Source of the DNA: Clostridium sp. OF03-18AA
GTDB taxonomy: Bacteria; Bacillota; Clostridia; Lachnospirales; Lachnospiraceae
Reading direction: 5' to 3'
Length of the DNA: 64,000 bases
NCBI RefSeq assembly: GCF_003478035.1
Contig: NZ_QUEP01000012.1
Coordinates: 34,534-98,533, forward strand
This document shows positions 35,135-44,229 of the stretch, piece by piece. The translations under genes were made by a program, and so were the position numbers. The notes under the pieces were generated by a model, which saw only the letters and a list, made by a program, of their open reading frames with translations, was not told the origin of the DNA and did no database searches. How positions within the stretch are numbered: position 1 is the first letter of the stretch; every line of letters starts with the position of its first letter.

Positions 35135-35524
35135 ATGCTGGAAACTGGAATAAAAGGAAGACAGGAAGTTGTTGTCTCTGACGCAAACTCCGCAAAAACA
35201 ATGGGAAGCGGCACACTCGACGTGTTCGCGACACCGGCTATGACCGCTTTAATGGAAAAGACTGCCTGGATGAGCGTTGCTGATCAGCTCGACGAGGGCT
35301 GCGGTACCGTGGGTACACTCTTAAACGTAACACACGACGCACCGACACCGCTTGGAATGACCGTATGGTGTGAGACTGAACTTGTCGAGGTAGACGGACG
35401 CCGCCTCGTATTTGATGTTGCCGCTTACGATGCCAAAGGAAAGATCGGCGGAGGCCGCCACGAGCGCTTCATTATCCAAAACGAGAAGTTTCAGGCGAAA
35501 GCGAATAAGAAGGCTGAGCAGTAA
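35135..35524 (+). CDS. hot-dog thioesterase, FlK-like
   Basis: 129 aa. The catalytic triad of fluoroacetyl-CoA thioesterase (Thr42, Glu50, His76) is matched by Thr33, Glu41 and His67 with identical 8- and 26-residue spacings (VFATPAMTALMEKTAW, NVTHDAPTPLGM). Family members in Clostridia probably hydrolyse short acyl-CoAs; fluoroacetyl specificity is not implied. ATG at 35135 has GGAGG 8 nt upstream and is preferred to the one at 35120. Monocistronic, with its own terminator. Confidence 0.85.
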   Translation: MLETGIKGRQEVVVSDANSAKTMGSGTLDVFATPAMTALMEKTAWMSVADQLDEGCGTVGTLLNVTHDAPTPLGMTVWCETELVEVDGRRLVFDVAAYDAKGKIGGGRHERFIIQNEKFQAKANKKAEQ

Positions 35525-35562
35525 TTTTTCTTCCGCCAGACCGAAATATGTAATTCATTTTT

Positions 35563-35598
35563 ACCACCCGCTGGAATTTCCTGCCGGGTGGTATTTTT
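35563..35598 (+). terminator. terminator of the thioesterase gene
   Basis: ACCACCCG / CGGGTGGT stem followed by ATTTTT. Confidence 0.8.
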
Positions 35599-35687
35599 GA
35601 TACCTGCAGTTCCCGCACTTTGCATGGAACTTCGAATACTTTCCCACTTTATCCGGGAACTATTTCATACATCTTTATGGAGACTTT

Positions 35688-36602
35688 ATGATCACAAAAG
35701 CTTTAAAAAACTTCAACATCCGCCAGATTGCCGACTCCGGCCAATGTTTCCGCATGGTTCCATGTGATCCGAATCGTTCACAGACGGCCTACCGGGTTAT
35801 CAGCGGCAGACATTTTCTCATCATAGAACAGCATGGAGATGAGGTGACTTTCCACTGTCCAAATGATGAGTTCGCATTCTGGGAACATTATTTTGACCTT
35901 GAGACGGATTATGATGCTTATATCCGGGCGATCGATCCGATGGATGATTATCTCTCGAAGGCGGCAGCTTTCGGCAATGGGATACGGATCCTGAATCAGG
36001 ATCTCTGGGAAATGATCATTACGTTTATTATTTCGCAGCAGAAAACGATTCCTGCGATTCGGGCACTGGTGGAAACGCTGAGCGAAAAATATGGGACACG
36101 ATATAAAATTCCGCCGACTGTCTCTGGATACTATTATGCTTTTCCATCCCCTGAAGAGTTAAACCGTGCCTCTCTGGATGACCTTCTTGCCTTAAAGCTT
36201 GGCTACCGCGCAAAATATATCAAGCGGACCTGCGAGGATGTCTGCTCCGGTAAGCTGGATCTTGACCGCCTGATGAAACTGAATTACGCTGACTCCATGG
36301 AAGTTCTCCTCTCCTGCTACGGAATCGGCGTCAAGGTTGCCAACTGCATCTGTCTCTTCGGCCTTCACCATATCGGCGCTTTCCCGGTGGACACCTGGAT
36401 CAAAAAGATCCTGCTGCGGGAGTACGCCCCGAAAAGCCACTGTACCGGACATGTCCCGGAAACGCGGCTCTGCGAGGCGCTGATCGCGGAGAACTTCTCG
36501 AAATATCCGGGATTTGCGGGTGTGCTGCAGCAGTATATCTTCTTTTATGAGAGAGAATTTTCGCAAAAAAATACTGCAGGATACGAGCGGAATCAAATAT
36601 AA
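35688..36602 (+). CDS. 8-oxoguanine DNA glycosylase/AP lyase, OGG1 type
   Basis: 304 aa HhH-GPD base-excision enzyme. The hairpin-helix-hairpin reads YGIGVKVANCICLFGLHHIGAFPVDTW, with the nucleophilic Lys216 (VKVAN) and catalytic Asp235 (PVDTW) 19 residues apart, as Lys249/Asp268 are in human OGG1. The N-terminal domain (DSGQCFRM) is the OGG-type N domain. It removes oxidised guanine and nicks the strand. Start ATG at 35688. Confidence 0.9.
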   Translation: MITKALKNFNIRQIADSGQCFRMVPCDPNRSQTAYRVISGRHFLIIEQHGDEVTFHCPNDEFAFWEHYFDLETDYDAYIRAIDPMDDYLSKAAAFGNGIRILNQDLWEMIITFIISQQKTIPAIRALVETLSEKYGTRYKIPPTVSGYYYAFPSPEELNRASLDDLLALKLGYRAKYIKRTCEDVCSGKLDLDRLMKLNYADSMEVLLSCYGIGVKVANCICLFGLHHIGAFPVDTWIKKILLREYAPKSHCTGHVPETRLCEALIAENFSKYPGFAGVLQQYIFFYEREFSQKNTAGYERNQI

Positions 36603-36629
36603 CAGGAGATTCCATCGAAATTTCCTGTT
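36601..36629 (-). repeat. 29-nt hairpin repeat, copy 2
   Basis: AACAGGAGATTCC-ATC-GAAATTTCCTGTT, matching copy 1 at 25329-25357. On the minus strand it directly follows the aroG-type terminator and its TTTTTATTT. Confidence 0.6.
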
Positions 36630-36637
36630 AAATAAAA

Positions 36638-36678
36638 AGCCACCGGAATGGTAACTTTCGTTCTTCATTCCGATGGCT
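36638..36678 (-). terminator. terminator of the DAHP synthase gene
   Basis: On the minus strand AGCCATCGGAATG / CATTCCGGTGGCT followed by TTTTTATTT. Confidence 0.75.
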
Positions 36679-36746
36679 CAACAATCGCTCTATTTACTCT
36701 TCTCGGTGTACTCTTTCTGCGCTCTGATACCGATAATGTCTATCTC

Positions 36747-37778
36747 TTATTTGATCTCATCCGCAATGTCATAGATCAGCTTCTCCGTATCATCCCATCC
36801 AAGACACGGATCCGTGATGGATTTTCCATAAATATGCTCGCCGATCTTCTGGCTGCCCGGCTCTAAGTAGCTCTCGACCATAACGCCCTTGATAAAGTTG
36901 TGGATCTCCTCTGAGTGACGGCGGCTGTGAAGAACTTCCTTCACGATACGGATCTGCTCCATATAACGCTTGTTGGAGTTGGAGTGGTTTGCGTCAACGA
37001 TGCAGGCCGGATTCAACAGTTCCCGCTCCTGATACAGGCTGTAGAGAAGCTCCAGATCCTCGTAGTGATAGTTCGGCAGACACTGGCCATGTTTGCTGAC
37101 TGCGCCTCTTAAGATCGTGTGTGCAAGCGGATTGCCCTTTGTCTCAACTTCCCATGTGCGGTAAATAAAATCGTGGCCATGCTGGGCTGCATAGACCGCA
37201 TTTAACATAACCCCGAGGTCACCGCTGGTCGGGTTTTTCATTCCTACCGGAACGTCCATACCGCTGGATACAAGGCGGTGCTGCTGGTTCTCAACAGAAC
37301 GCGCGCCAATTGCAACGTAGGAAAGTACATCGGAAAGATAGCTGTAGTTTTCCGGGTACAGCATTTCGTCAGCGGTTGTAAATCCATAATCCTTGATCAC
37401 GCGCATATGAAGCTTACGGATTGCAACAAGTCCCTCATACATATTCGGCTTCTTCTCCGGATCCGGCTGATGAAGCATTCCCTTGTAGCCGCCGCCGGTG
37501 GTACGCGGTTTGTTCGTGTATACACGCGGTACGATCACAAGTTTATCCTTTACCTGCTCATTGACCTTTGCAAGGCGGCTCATATACTCGCATACAGCGT
37601 CCTCGCGGTCCGCGGAACACGGTCCGATAATTACGAGGAACTTTTCGCTCTTTCCTGTAATGACATCCGCAACTTCTTTATCTCTTGCCGCTTTTAATTC
37701 CACACACTCCGGTGTCAGCGGGAATTCCGCTTTGATCTGTGCCGGTGTCGGAAGTAGACTCTTGTAATTGAATGACAT
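36747..37778 (-). CDS. 3-deoxy-7-phosphoheptulonate synthase (DAHP synthase, AroF/G/H type)
   Basis: 343 aa class I-alpha enzyme joining PEP and erythrose 4-phosphate, the first shikimate step. Motifs: LVIIGPCSADREDA near residue 55, PRVYTNKPRTTGGGYKG, KNPTSGDLGVMLNAV, HGQCLPNYHYEDL, VDANHSNSNK and VMVESYLEPGSQ. ATG at 37778 (GAGGGAGAAAATC). Its feedback sensitivity cannot be read here. A sigma-A promoter and a leader of about 175 nt lie upstream; no peptide rich in aromatic codons was found in it. Confidence 0.92.
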   Translation of the reverse strand: MSFNYKSLLPTPAQIKAEFPLTPECVELKAARDKEVADVITGKSEKFLVIIGPCSADREDAVCEYMSRLAKVNEQVKDKLVIVPRVYTNKPRTTGGGYKGMLHQPDPEKKPNMYEGLVAIRKLHMRVIKDYGFTTADEMLYPENYSYLSDVLSYVAIGARSVENQQHRLVSSGMDVPVGMKNPTSGDLGVMLNAVYAAQHGHDFIYRTWEVETKGNPLAHTILRGAVSKHGQCLPNYHYEDLELLYSLYQERELLNPACIVDANHSNSNKRYMEQIRIVKEVLHSRRHSEEIHNFIKGVMVESYLEPGSQKIGEHIYGKSITDPCLGWDDTEKLIYDIADEIK

Positions 37779-37959
37779 GATTTTCTCCCTCAAATGTATT
37801 TTTCTCACGACAATTTACCCTGTACCAAGTCCGGTAACATCAGGCTGCCGCATCCCTGACCGCGTATTTTCATTTCCGTACTTTATCGCTTTTAACTGCT
37901 AATGTGCTCATTTCTAAAAATGTCCCGCGCTGCACACATGTCAGTGCGAGATATTTGTT

Positions 37960-37988
37960 ATTATAGTACACATCTTTTGAGACTTCAA
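37960..37988 (-). promoter_or_regulatory. sigma-A promoter of the DAHP synthase gene
   Basis: Minus strand TTGAAG (37983-37988), 17 bp spacer, TATAAT (37960-37965). Confidence 0.6.
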
Positions 37989-38030
37989 GTATTTATGTCT
38001 CTATATTTTATTTTTTTCGACACCGCTATT

Positions 38031-38062
38031 GTTACTTGTTCACGCCCTGCACAAACAGTAAC
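38031..38062. repeat. interspersed palindromic repeat, copy 3
   Basis: GTTACTTGTTCACGCC-CTGCACAAACAGTAAC: outer stem GTTAC/GTAAC and TGTT/AACA, same core as the copies at 27636-27660 and 34626-34656. Confidence 0.55.
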
Positions 38063-38118
38063 CCGCCGCTCTCTTAATTCTGCAGTCTGTAAAGAAAACT
38101 CCTTCGGACTGTGAAATT

Positions 38119-38754
38119 TTACATATATTTCGTCCAGAACATACTGATAAAAAATACCAATACCAGCGACGGAATATAGTCTGCCACCGGCGGATTTTTA
38201 AACTTCGCGATCCGCAGCGCGTTTAAGAGCTGGATAAGGCCGCCGCAGGCTGAAAAATCCCCGATCATCTCAGCCGTCAAATGCGGCATCAGGAATTCTG
38301 AGAGCCCGTAAAAAATCATCAGCATGATCCCCAACGGGATACTGATGAGTGAGAGGACCCATCCGCTGCTCCCTGCAAAAAATACTGACGCAACACAATC
38401 CATGATCGTCTTTGTCATAAGCACAGTTGTGTCTCCCTCAAATCCCAGTGTCAGTGCGCCGATGATTCCTGTGGTGCTGATACAGTATAAGGTAAAAGCA
38501 ACCAGAAGTGTCTGTGCTGTTTCGCTTCCACCGGTTGCCGGAAGAAGCTTCGAGATATTCGCAAGCCGTCTGTCAATTCCAATGATATGGCCGATTGTAC
38601 CGCCGATCAGGAGTGCCAGCACCGCCGCCGAGATTACTGACAGAGCAAGATTGATGCTCTCATTTAAAGATCCCGAAATATGTTTCTTCATCGCACACCC
38701 GGCAAGTGTTCCAACGATCACACCGGCTACATCAAGTAAAATTACAGATGGCAT
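38119..38754 (-). CDS. DUF554 family membrane protein
   Basis: 211 aa with about 7 hydrophobic segments. Family pattern: a short N-terminal helix, ISVISAAVLALLIGGTIGHIIGID-type second region, TLLVAFTLYCISTTGIIGALTLGFEGD, and MTKTIMDCVASVFFA. The biochemical role of the family is unknown. Positioned between rpoN (about 100 bp upstream) and the DAHP synthase gene. Confidence 0.8.
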   Translation of the reverse strand: MPSVILLDVAGVIVGTLAGCAMKKHISGSLNESINLALSVISAAVLALLIGGTIGHIIGIDRRLANISKLLPATGGSETAQTLLVAFTLYCISTTGIIGALTLGFEGDTTVLMTKTIMDCVASVFFAGSSGWVLSLISIPLGIMLMIFYGLSEFLMPHLTAEMIGDFSACGGLIQLLNALRIAKFKNPPVADYIPSLVLVFFISMFWTKYM

Positions 38755-38857
38755 ATGGTATTCCTGCGCTTTCTATTTTTTCCTCAGATTCTGCTGTTCC
38801 AATGATCTTTGAAGCTTCTGTAAATAGATCATCCACTTATCCTGCTCACTGGTTCCC

Positions 38858-40183
38858 TCAACCATCTTTCCTCTGGAACGCCCCACCGATTCCCAACTCC
38901 ATACGGTATTTGGCAACCGTACGTCTTGAGATCGGCATTCCGGCATCCTGCAAAAGTCCGGCAAGCTGTTCATCGCTCCACGGTTTTTTCTTGTCCTCCG
39001 CAGCAACGAATTCCTTCAATTTCGCTTTCACGGCATTTCTGCTCACGTCGCCATTCCCATCTCCCGATGGGATCCCTGTTGTAAACAGGCTGCGGAACAG
39101 GAAACATCCCGACGGTGCCCTCAGATACTTGTCACGGATCGCACGGCTGACCGTAGATTTGTGGATCTCCAGCGCATCAGCGATCTCCTCCAATGTCATC
39201 GGTTTTAACTGCCCCGTTCCGAGGAAATACGGCTCCTGACGTTTCAGTATCTCTCTGGTGATGCCTGTAAGTGTCTCCCGCCGCTGTTCCACCGCATTTA
39301 TAATAAACCGTGCCCTTCGTAACTTATTTTCAAAGTATGACTTTAATTCCTGATCCTGAGCCGTTTCCATCATATGGATATAGTAGTCATTACTCTGAAG
39401 ATTTCCGGTCCATTTATCATTCAGCTCGATGTTCCACACCCCGTCCTGATGGCTTAAAAGAACATCCGGGACAATATACTGGGCCTTTTCGCCGCCGATT
39501 CCGTTCAGAGGGCGCGGATTCAACCCTTTAATGACATGGATCATCTTCCGCACTTCCGCAGATGAGAGCTTCAGTGCTCTCGAGATCGTACTGATCTTTC
39601 CCTCCGCGATGTTCTGAAGATGATGTTTTATCATTTCGGACAAGATCTCTTCCTCAGCCATCCCCTGAACCTGGATCAGAAGACATTCCTCAAGTCCGGA
39701 CGCAAAAATCCCCTGCGGCTCCAACTCTTTCAGCATGGACAGAACCTTCCCAGCCTGTTCTTCCGGAACATTTAACCTTTTTGCGATCTCCGGAACCGGA
39801 ATCAGAAAATATCCGCTCTGTTCTATGGACTGTACGCAGAAATCCACGATCTTCCGATCCGTTTCGCTGATCTTCTTCCAGTGAAGCTGCATGTTTACCA
39901 GATCCTCAATGGACTTCTCGCTGTCCTCGATCTCATACAGCTCATTCTCCCGGCTGTTTTCCCGTTCTGTACCATTATAGAACCGTTCCGTCTCCTTATA
40001 TGTAACAGGCGCAGCTTCCTCTCCACATCCTGCCACAAACTCTACCAGCGGATTTTCGATCTCCTCATTCTGCATGAAATCTTTCAGCTCCGTCATAGAC
40101 ATTGCAAGAATGTTTAAGGACTCCACTTGCATCTGTGAAAGTACCTGCTTTGTCTGCAAGGAAATTCCTGCCTTCAGTTCCAT
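38858..40183 (-). CDS. rpoN: RNA polymerase sigma-54 factor
   Basis: 441 aa. N-terminal activator-interaction region rich in Gln/Leu (MELKAGISLQTKQVLSQMQVESLNILAMSM), a central core-binding part, and the C-terminal helix-turn-helix (EEIADALEIHKSTVSRAIRDKYL) followed by the RpoN box (SRRTVAKYRMELGI). It directs RNA polymerase to -24/-12 promoters. Two such promoters lie 4 kb away at 43941-43955 and 44331-44345, and an activator lies at 49900. ATG at 40183 is preferred to the open frame to 40204. Confidence 0.94.
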   Translation of the reverse strand: MELKAGISLQTKQVLSQMQVESLNILAMSMTELKDFMQNEEIENPLVEFVAGCGEEAAPVTYKETERFYNGTERENSRENELYEIEDSEKSIEDLVNMQLHWKKISETDRKIVDFCVQSIEQSGYFLIPVPEIAKRLNVPEEQAGKVLSMLKELEPQGIFASGLEECLLIQVQGMAEEEILSEMIKHHLQNIAEGKISTISRALKLSSAEVRKMIHVIKGLNPRPLNGIGGEKAQYIVPDVLLSHQDGVWNIELNDKWTGNLQSNDYYIHMMETAQDQELKSYFENKLRRARFIINAVEQRRETLTGITREILKRQEPYFLGTGQLKPMTLEEIADALEIHKSTVSRAIRDKYLRAPSGCFLFRSLFTTGIPSGDGNGDVSRNAVKAKLKEFVAAEDKKKPWSDEQLAGLLQDAGMPISRRTVAKYRMELGIGGAFQRKDG

Positions 40184-40312
40184 TGTTGTACCCCTGCTTT
40201 CCAATATTTCATCTTTTGCAGTCTTTTATGACCATTTTCTGTAAATTATAGTATACCACGTTTAAACGGCTTCCTGCAAGGTCTCTTTTCTGGTCTGAAA
40301 ACTGCGCAAAAA

Positions 40313-40349
40313 AGCCGCCATAAAATCGCTGTGCGACTCTATGGCAGCT
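40313..40349 (-). terminator. terminator of the thiolase operon
   Basis: On the minus strand AGCTGCCATA / TATGGCGGCT followed by TTTTTTG, 50 bp after the permease stop. Confidence 0.7.
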
Positions 40350-40399
40350 TTAGATCTCAATTTAAACTGTTTTTAGAAATATACTACACATGCCAGGAT

Positions 40400-41698
40400 C
40401 TATACCAGAACGACCGTGATGAGGAACAGCGGTCCACCGATCAGACCGAAGTCTTTCCAGGTATATCCTGCCGGAAGGATCTGCATGTTTACAGCTGTAC
40501 CGATTGGAGTTGCAATCGCAAGGTTTGTTCCGATCGCAAGGACTACGCACCACGGAACCGGGCTGATTCCCATAGTAAGCGCCATGGAAATAACGATCGG
40601 GGACATCAGAGCGGCAACGGTACTGTTCTGCAGGAACAGAGTCAGAACGCTGGAAAGTACACAGATAACAACGGTTAAGACAACTACGGATGCGTTTGCA
40701 CCGCCGAACATATTGAGGACTGTGTCAGCGATAACTGCGCCGCCGCCGGAAACATCAAGTCCGGTACCAATGGCTGTTACAGCGCCGATACAGATCAAGA
40801 TATCCCACGGAAGATCACGGAGAGCTTTCTTTACCGGCACGCAGCCTGTCAGGAAAAGAACTACAGAACCGAGCATAGCGATATTCGCGATGTTGAAATA
40901 GCTCTTAAACGGTTTATATCCACTTGCAATAAACAGAACGATACATGCCGCCATGACAACTAATGATACGGTTCCCTTCCATGCCGGTACATTTTCCTTA
41001 TCTTCTGTGGATAACAGTTCCGGATTTGCGAAGGCATTGTTCTTATCAAAATCCGGGCTGCCCGGCTTTAATACCTTTTCAAGAAGTGTATAACCGATAG
41101 TTCCCCAGAAGATAACCTGTACAATAGCAACCGGTCCCATGATCTTTGTCATTTCGAACACGCCGAAACCTTCTTCAAATCCGGCTGTTCCCATTAACAC
41201 ACCGTTAACGACCGGCTGTGATACGGAACCGACTAATGTACATCCACCGCCAATGATACAGGCAATACCTGCTGGGAAAATTACCATCTTGGAACGGATC
41301 TTTCCGTTGGAACCTGCAGCGATGGAAGCAATGATCGGCATCCACATTGCAATAGTTCCAGAGTTGGAAAGGAACGCACTCATGAGTGTACAGATAATAA
41401 CAACAGACATAATGAACACACGCTCATTTTTTGCCAGTGGAGTCGCCGCAATCTTTGCGCCAAGCTTCTGGGCAACACCTGTCTGGAACAGGGCATCACC
41501 GACGATACACATGCCGGCTACCATAACAACGGTACTTCCGCCGAATCCGGAATAGATCTGTGACAGCTTCATCTCTGGGATCAAAATACTCATTGCTAAT
41601 GCCGCGGCACAGGATACCACGCTCATGGCAAATTTATTGCTGAAAAACAGTATCATCGTGATAAAGGTAATGATAATCGCTATCGTGCTGGATGACAT
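40400..41698 (-). CDS. SLC13/DASS-type anion permease
   Basis: 432 aa with about 11-12 membrane segments. Two SNT/QNS-type hairpin motifs, AFLSNSGTIAMWMPI and LFLQNSTVAALMSPI, mark the sodium/substrate sites of the divalent anion:Na symporter superfamily. It is the third gene of the thiolase-hbd operon (48 bp gap), so it most likely imports the acid used by the neighbouring CoA pathway. Family members carry di- and tricarboxylates, but related branches take other organic anions; substrate unknown. Confidence 0.85.
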   Translation of the reverse strand: MSSSTIAIIITFITMILFFSNKFAMSVVSCAAALAMSILIPEMKLSQIYSGFGGSTVVMVAGMCIVGDALFQTGVAQKLGAKIAATPLAKNERVFIMSVVIICTLMSAFLSNSGTIAMWMPIIASIAAGSNGKIRSKMVIFPAGIACIIGGGCTLVGSVSQPVVNGVLMGTAGFEEGFGVFEMTKIMGPVAIVQVIFWGTIGYTLLEKVLKPGSPDFDKNNAFANPELLSTEDKENVPAWKGTVSLVVMAACIVLFIASGYKPFKSYFNIANIAMLGSVVLFLTGCVPVKKALRDLPWDILICIGAVTAIGTGLDVSGGGAVIADTVLNMFGGANASVVVLTVVICVLSSVLTLFLQNSTVAALMSPIVISMALTMGISPVPWCVVLAIGTNLAIATPIGTAVNMQILPAGYTWKDFGLIGGPLFLITVVLV

Positions 41699-41746
41699 AA
41701 TATTGTACCCCCTTCTTCCAGCCGGTCTTCCCGGCCGGTATTGTAT

Positions 41747-42637
41747 TTATTTTTTGCTATCCGAATAATCGTACCAACCTTTTCCTGTCTTTCTTCCAAA
41801 CTCGCCTTTCTTGAACTTTTCAATTACCAATGGGTTTGGCGCGTCATACGGATCATGACTCTCTGCGTAACGGTCTACACGTACATAATAGTTTACATCG
41901 ATTCCTGTAAGATCCATCAGACGGAACGGTCCCATCGGATAATTCAGCCCCTTTTCGCAGGCTGTATCGATATCTTCCACGGAAGCAACTCCCTGCTCTA
42001 AGAGAGATAACGCTTCATGGACAACAGCTGCATTGATGCGGTTTACAACAAATCCCGGAACCTCTTTATGTAAAACGATCGGGGTTTTTCCTGTATCAAT
42101 GGCAAACTGTCTTGCTGTTTCCGCTGTCTCATCAGATGTATGCGGACCTTTTACGATCTCAACAAGCTTCATCACGAGTGCCGGGTTAAAATAATGGATA
42201 TTTAACAGGCGTTCCGGATGCTCTGTCACATCTGCGAGCTTCGAGCTTACGATATTGGAGCTATTTGTGCTCAGGATTGCGTCCGGCTTACAGATCTTGC
42301 TGATACGGGCAAATAATTCTCTCTTTGTCTTCAGGTCCTCAATGATCGCTTCGATCACAAGATCTGCTTCCTTTGCTGCCTCATCCACATCGCCGTTAAT
42401 AACAAGACTTGCAGCTACCTTGTCTGCCTCTTCCTGGGTCAGACGTCCTTTTGCGACACGTCCGGCAAGATAATCCGCTGCCCATTTTGTTGCTTTCTCG
42501 ATTGCCGCCGGGAAGCTGTCGCAAAGAATAACCTTGTAGCCTTTCTCCCGTCCGTTAAGTGCTGTGTTCATCGCGATCTGCTGTCCCATGGCACCTGCAC
42601 CGATGACAGCAACGGTTTTGATATTTTCTGCTTTCAT
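41747..42637 (-). CDS. hbd: 3-hydroxybutyryl-CoA dehydrogenase
   Basis: 296 aa NAD(P)-dependent oxidoreductase for 3-hydroxyacyl-CoA/3-oxoacyl-CoA. Rossmann motif GAGAMGQQIA near residue 13, catalytic His in NIHYFNPALVMKLVE, partner residues in STNSSNI, and the helical C-domain (NRINAAVVHEAL, GLNYPMGPFRLMDLTG). The enzyme size and sequence type fit short-chain (C4) substrates. It lies 55 bp after the thiolase gene, in a sigma-54 operon. Confidence 0.92.
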   Translation of the reverse strand: MKAENIKTVAVIGAGAMGQQIAMNTALNGREKGYKVILCDSFPAAIEKATKWAADYLAGRVAKGRLTQEEADKVAASLVINGDVDEAAKEADLVIEAIIEDLKTKRELFARISKICKPDAILSTNSSNIVSSKLADVTEHPERLLNIHYFNPALVMKLVEIVKGPHTSDETAETARQFAIDTGKTPIVLHKEVPGFVVNRINAAVVHEALSLLEQGVASVEDIDTACEKGLNYPMGPFRLMDLTGIDVNYYVRVDRYAESHDPYDAPNPLVIEKFKKGEFGRKTGKGWYDYSDSKK

Positions 42638-42692
42638 AACATTTTACCTCACACCATATAATTCTCAAGACATAAATTGTTAATTTTGCTCC

Positions 42693-43880
42693 CTACACCA
42701 TTTCGATCAGTGTAGCCATCGACTGTCCGCCGCCGATGCAGAGTGTTGCAAGACCACGCTTCCCTCCTGTTCTCTTTAAATTGCTTATCAGAGTCACGAT
42801 CAGTCTTGCTCCCGTGCATCCAAGCGGATGTCCCAGTGCGATCGCGCCTCCATTGATATTGACTTTCGCCGGATCTAACTTGAGATCCCTGATGCAGGCA
42901 ACTGCCTGTGCCGCAAAGGCCTCGTTTAATTCCACGAGATCAAGGTCATCAATGGTCCAGTTATTTCTATCTAAGATCTTATTTGTTGCTACGACAGGTC
43001 CGTATCCCATGATCTCCGGATCAAGGGCAGCAGCCGTCACGTCAACGATCTTCGCAATAGGTTTCACTCCTGTTTCTTTTACCTTTTTTCCGCTCATTAA
43101 GACCAGACAGGAAGCACCATCATTTAAACCGCAGGCATTTCCGGCTGTTACGGTTCCATCCGGTTTTACAATCGGTCTCAGCTTCGCAAGGATCTCCATG
43201 GTCGTTGTCGGTTTTACAAATTCATCTGTGTCAAAAATAAATGTATTTTTCTTTTCCTTTACCTCGATCGGAACGATCTCATCTTTAAAATATCCCATCT
43301 CGATGGCTTTCGCGGCGCGGTGCTGGCTTTCCACAGAAAAGGCATCCTGCTCCTCACGGGTAATGTGGAAACGTTCCGCAACGTTCTCCGCCGTTCTCGA
43401 CATGCTGAGTTCACTTCCGTATACAGAATACGGCTGAGCGGTTGTTCCAGCCTCAACATTGGAATCTACCAGCGTATTTTTGTTTCCGCCCCAACGTGTT
43501 CCACGAAGGTAGATCGGTGCTCGGCTCAGATTTTCGGTACCGCCCGCAACAATACAGTCAGCATCTCCCAGCCAAATCTCCTGACACCCGGAATTGACTG
43601 CCTGCATAGCTGATGCACATAATCGATTTACAGTAAATCCCGGGATTGTCTCCGGAAGACCTGCTTCCAGAAGAGCCGAACGTGCGATATTAGAAGCTTC
43701 TGTGCTCTGACGTACTTCTCCAAGAATTACCTCGTTGATAATATCCTTCTCGATGCCCGCGCGCTTAACAGCTTCCTTTATAACTTCCGCAGCTAATGTG
43801 TGAGCTGGAACATTCTTTAATGATCCGCCGTATTTACCGATTGCAGTTCTTACTCCACTGACGATATAAACTTCTTCCAT
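42693..43880 (-). CDS. thlA: acetyl-CoA C-acetyltransferase (thiolase)
   Basis: 395 aa. Catalytic Cys in VNRLCASAMQAV (about residue 90), His in NEAFAAQAVA and the GHPLGCTGAR motif with the second Cys. Degradative or biosynthetic thiolases of this type interconvert acetoacetyl-CoA and two acetyl-CoA. ATG at 43880 with AACAGGAGG 12 nt upstream; the upstream open frame to 44003 covers the leader and promoter. First gene of the minus-strand sigma-54 operon. Confidence 0.93.
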   Translation of the reverse strand: MEEVYIVSGVRTAIGKYGGSLKNVPAHTLAAEVIKEAVKRAGIEKDIINEVILGEVRQSTEASNIARSALLEAGLPETIPGFTVNRLCASAMQAVNSGCQEIWLGDADCIVAGGTENLSRAPIYLRGTRWGGNKNTLVDSNVEAGTTAQPYSVYGSELSMSRTAENVAERFHITREEQDAFSVESQHRAAKAIEMGYFKDEIVPIEVKEKKNTFIFDTDEFVKPTTTMEILAKLRPIVKPDGTVTAGNACGLNDGASCLVLMSGKKVKETGVKPIAKIVDVTAAALDPEIMGYGPVVATNKILDRNNWTIDDLDLVELNEAFAAQAVACIRDLKLDPAKVNINGGAIALGHPLGCTGARLIVTLISNLKRTGGKRGLATLCIGGGQSMATLIEMV

Positions 43881-43940
43881 CTCTAAAATCCTCCTGTTAA
43901 ATTGCACATTGCTTGTCATGCTCTCTGCTCTCTTTATTGA

Positions 43941-43955
43941 GCAATTACTGTGCCA
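43941..43955 (-). promoter_or_regulatory. sigma-54 promoter of the thlA-hbd-permease operon
   Basis: Minus strand TTGGCACAGTAATTGCT: GG and GC of the -24 and -12 elements are 10 bp apart as required. Transcription would begin near 43929, about 50 nt before the thiolase ATG. Confidence 0.8.
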
Positions 43956-44118
43956 ATTTTTCGCATTCTTTCTCATTTTTTCTTTTCCACACATCAAAAA
44001 CATGCACTGATCTGTTTCTCTTCCTTATACATGTCAATTCATCTTTTTCTTCCATCTCTCTTTCTCCGTGTTGTATTCCGCTCATTTTTTGTCTGTTTCC
44101 ACCATCCCGCCTCTCCTG

Positions 44119-44229
44119 TGTGCATGGGAAATGATTTCCTTGCACAATTTCTTGCGCAATTTCCTGCACATGTTTGTGCATGTATGTGCAATGTTTGCAC
44201 ACCGATTGCACATATTTATTTTTTGTGCA
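44119..44229. promoter_or_regulatory. putative enhancer array for the sigma-54 activator
   Basis: Eight exact TGCACA/TGTGCA half-sites at 44119, 44141, 44165, 44175, 44185, 44196, 44207 and 44224, plus a degenerate TTGCGCAA at 44152. They form palindromic pairs such as TGCACATGTTTGTGCA (44165-44180) and TGTGCAATGTTTGCACA (44185-44201). Position 100-220 bp upstream of the plus promoter and 165-290 bp upstream of the minus promoter is typical for enhancer sites. The activator encoded at 49900 is the likely binder (inference). Confidence 0.7.

Larger units (their letters stand above)
37779..38118. other. 340 bp intergenic region upstream of the DAHP synthase gene
   Basis: Contains the promoter (37960-37988), a leader with a small GCAC-TGACATGT-GTGC hairpin near 37932-37950, and the palindromic repeat at 38031-38062. 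No gene. Confidence 0.5.

Noticed and set aside
36028..36668. Minus-strand frames over the OGG-type gene
   Set aside because: Antisense shadows; the plus frame has the catalytic Lys and Asp at the correct distance.
37779..37952. Aromatic-amino-acid leader peptide attenuator for the DAHP synthase gene
   Set aside because: Short frames in the leader are not rich in Phe, Tyr or Trp codons, and no terminator/antiterminator pair is evident.
44000..44211. Short frames on both strands in the divergent sigma-54 region
   Set aside because: T/C-rich and repeat-rich sequence keeps frames open; the enhancer sites and promoters explain the region.
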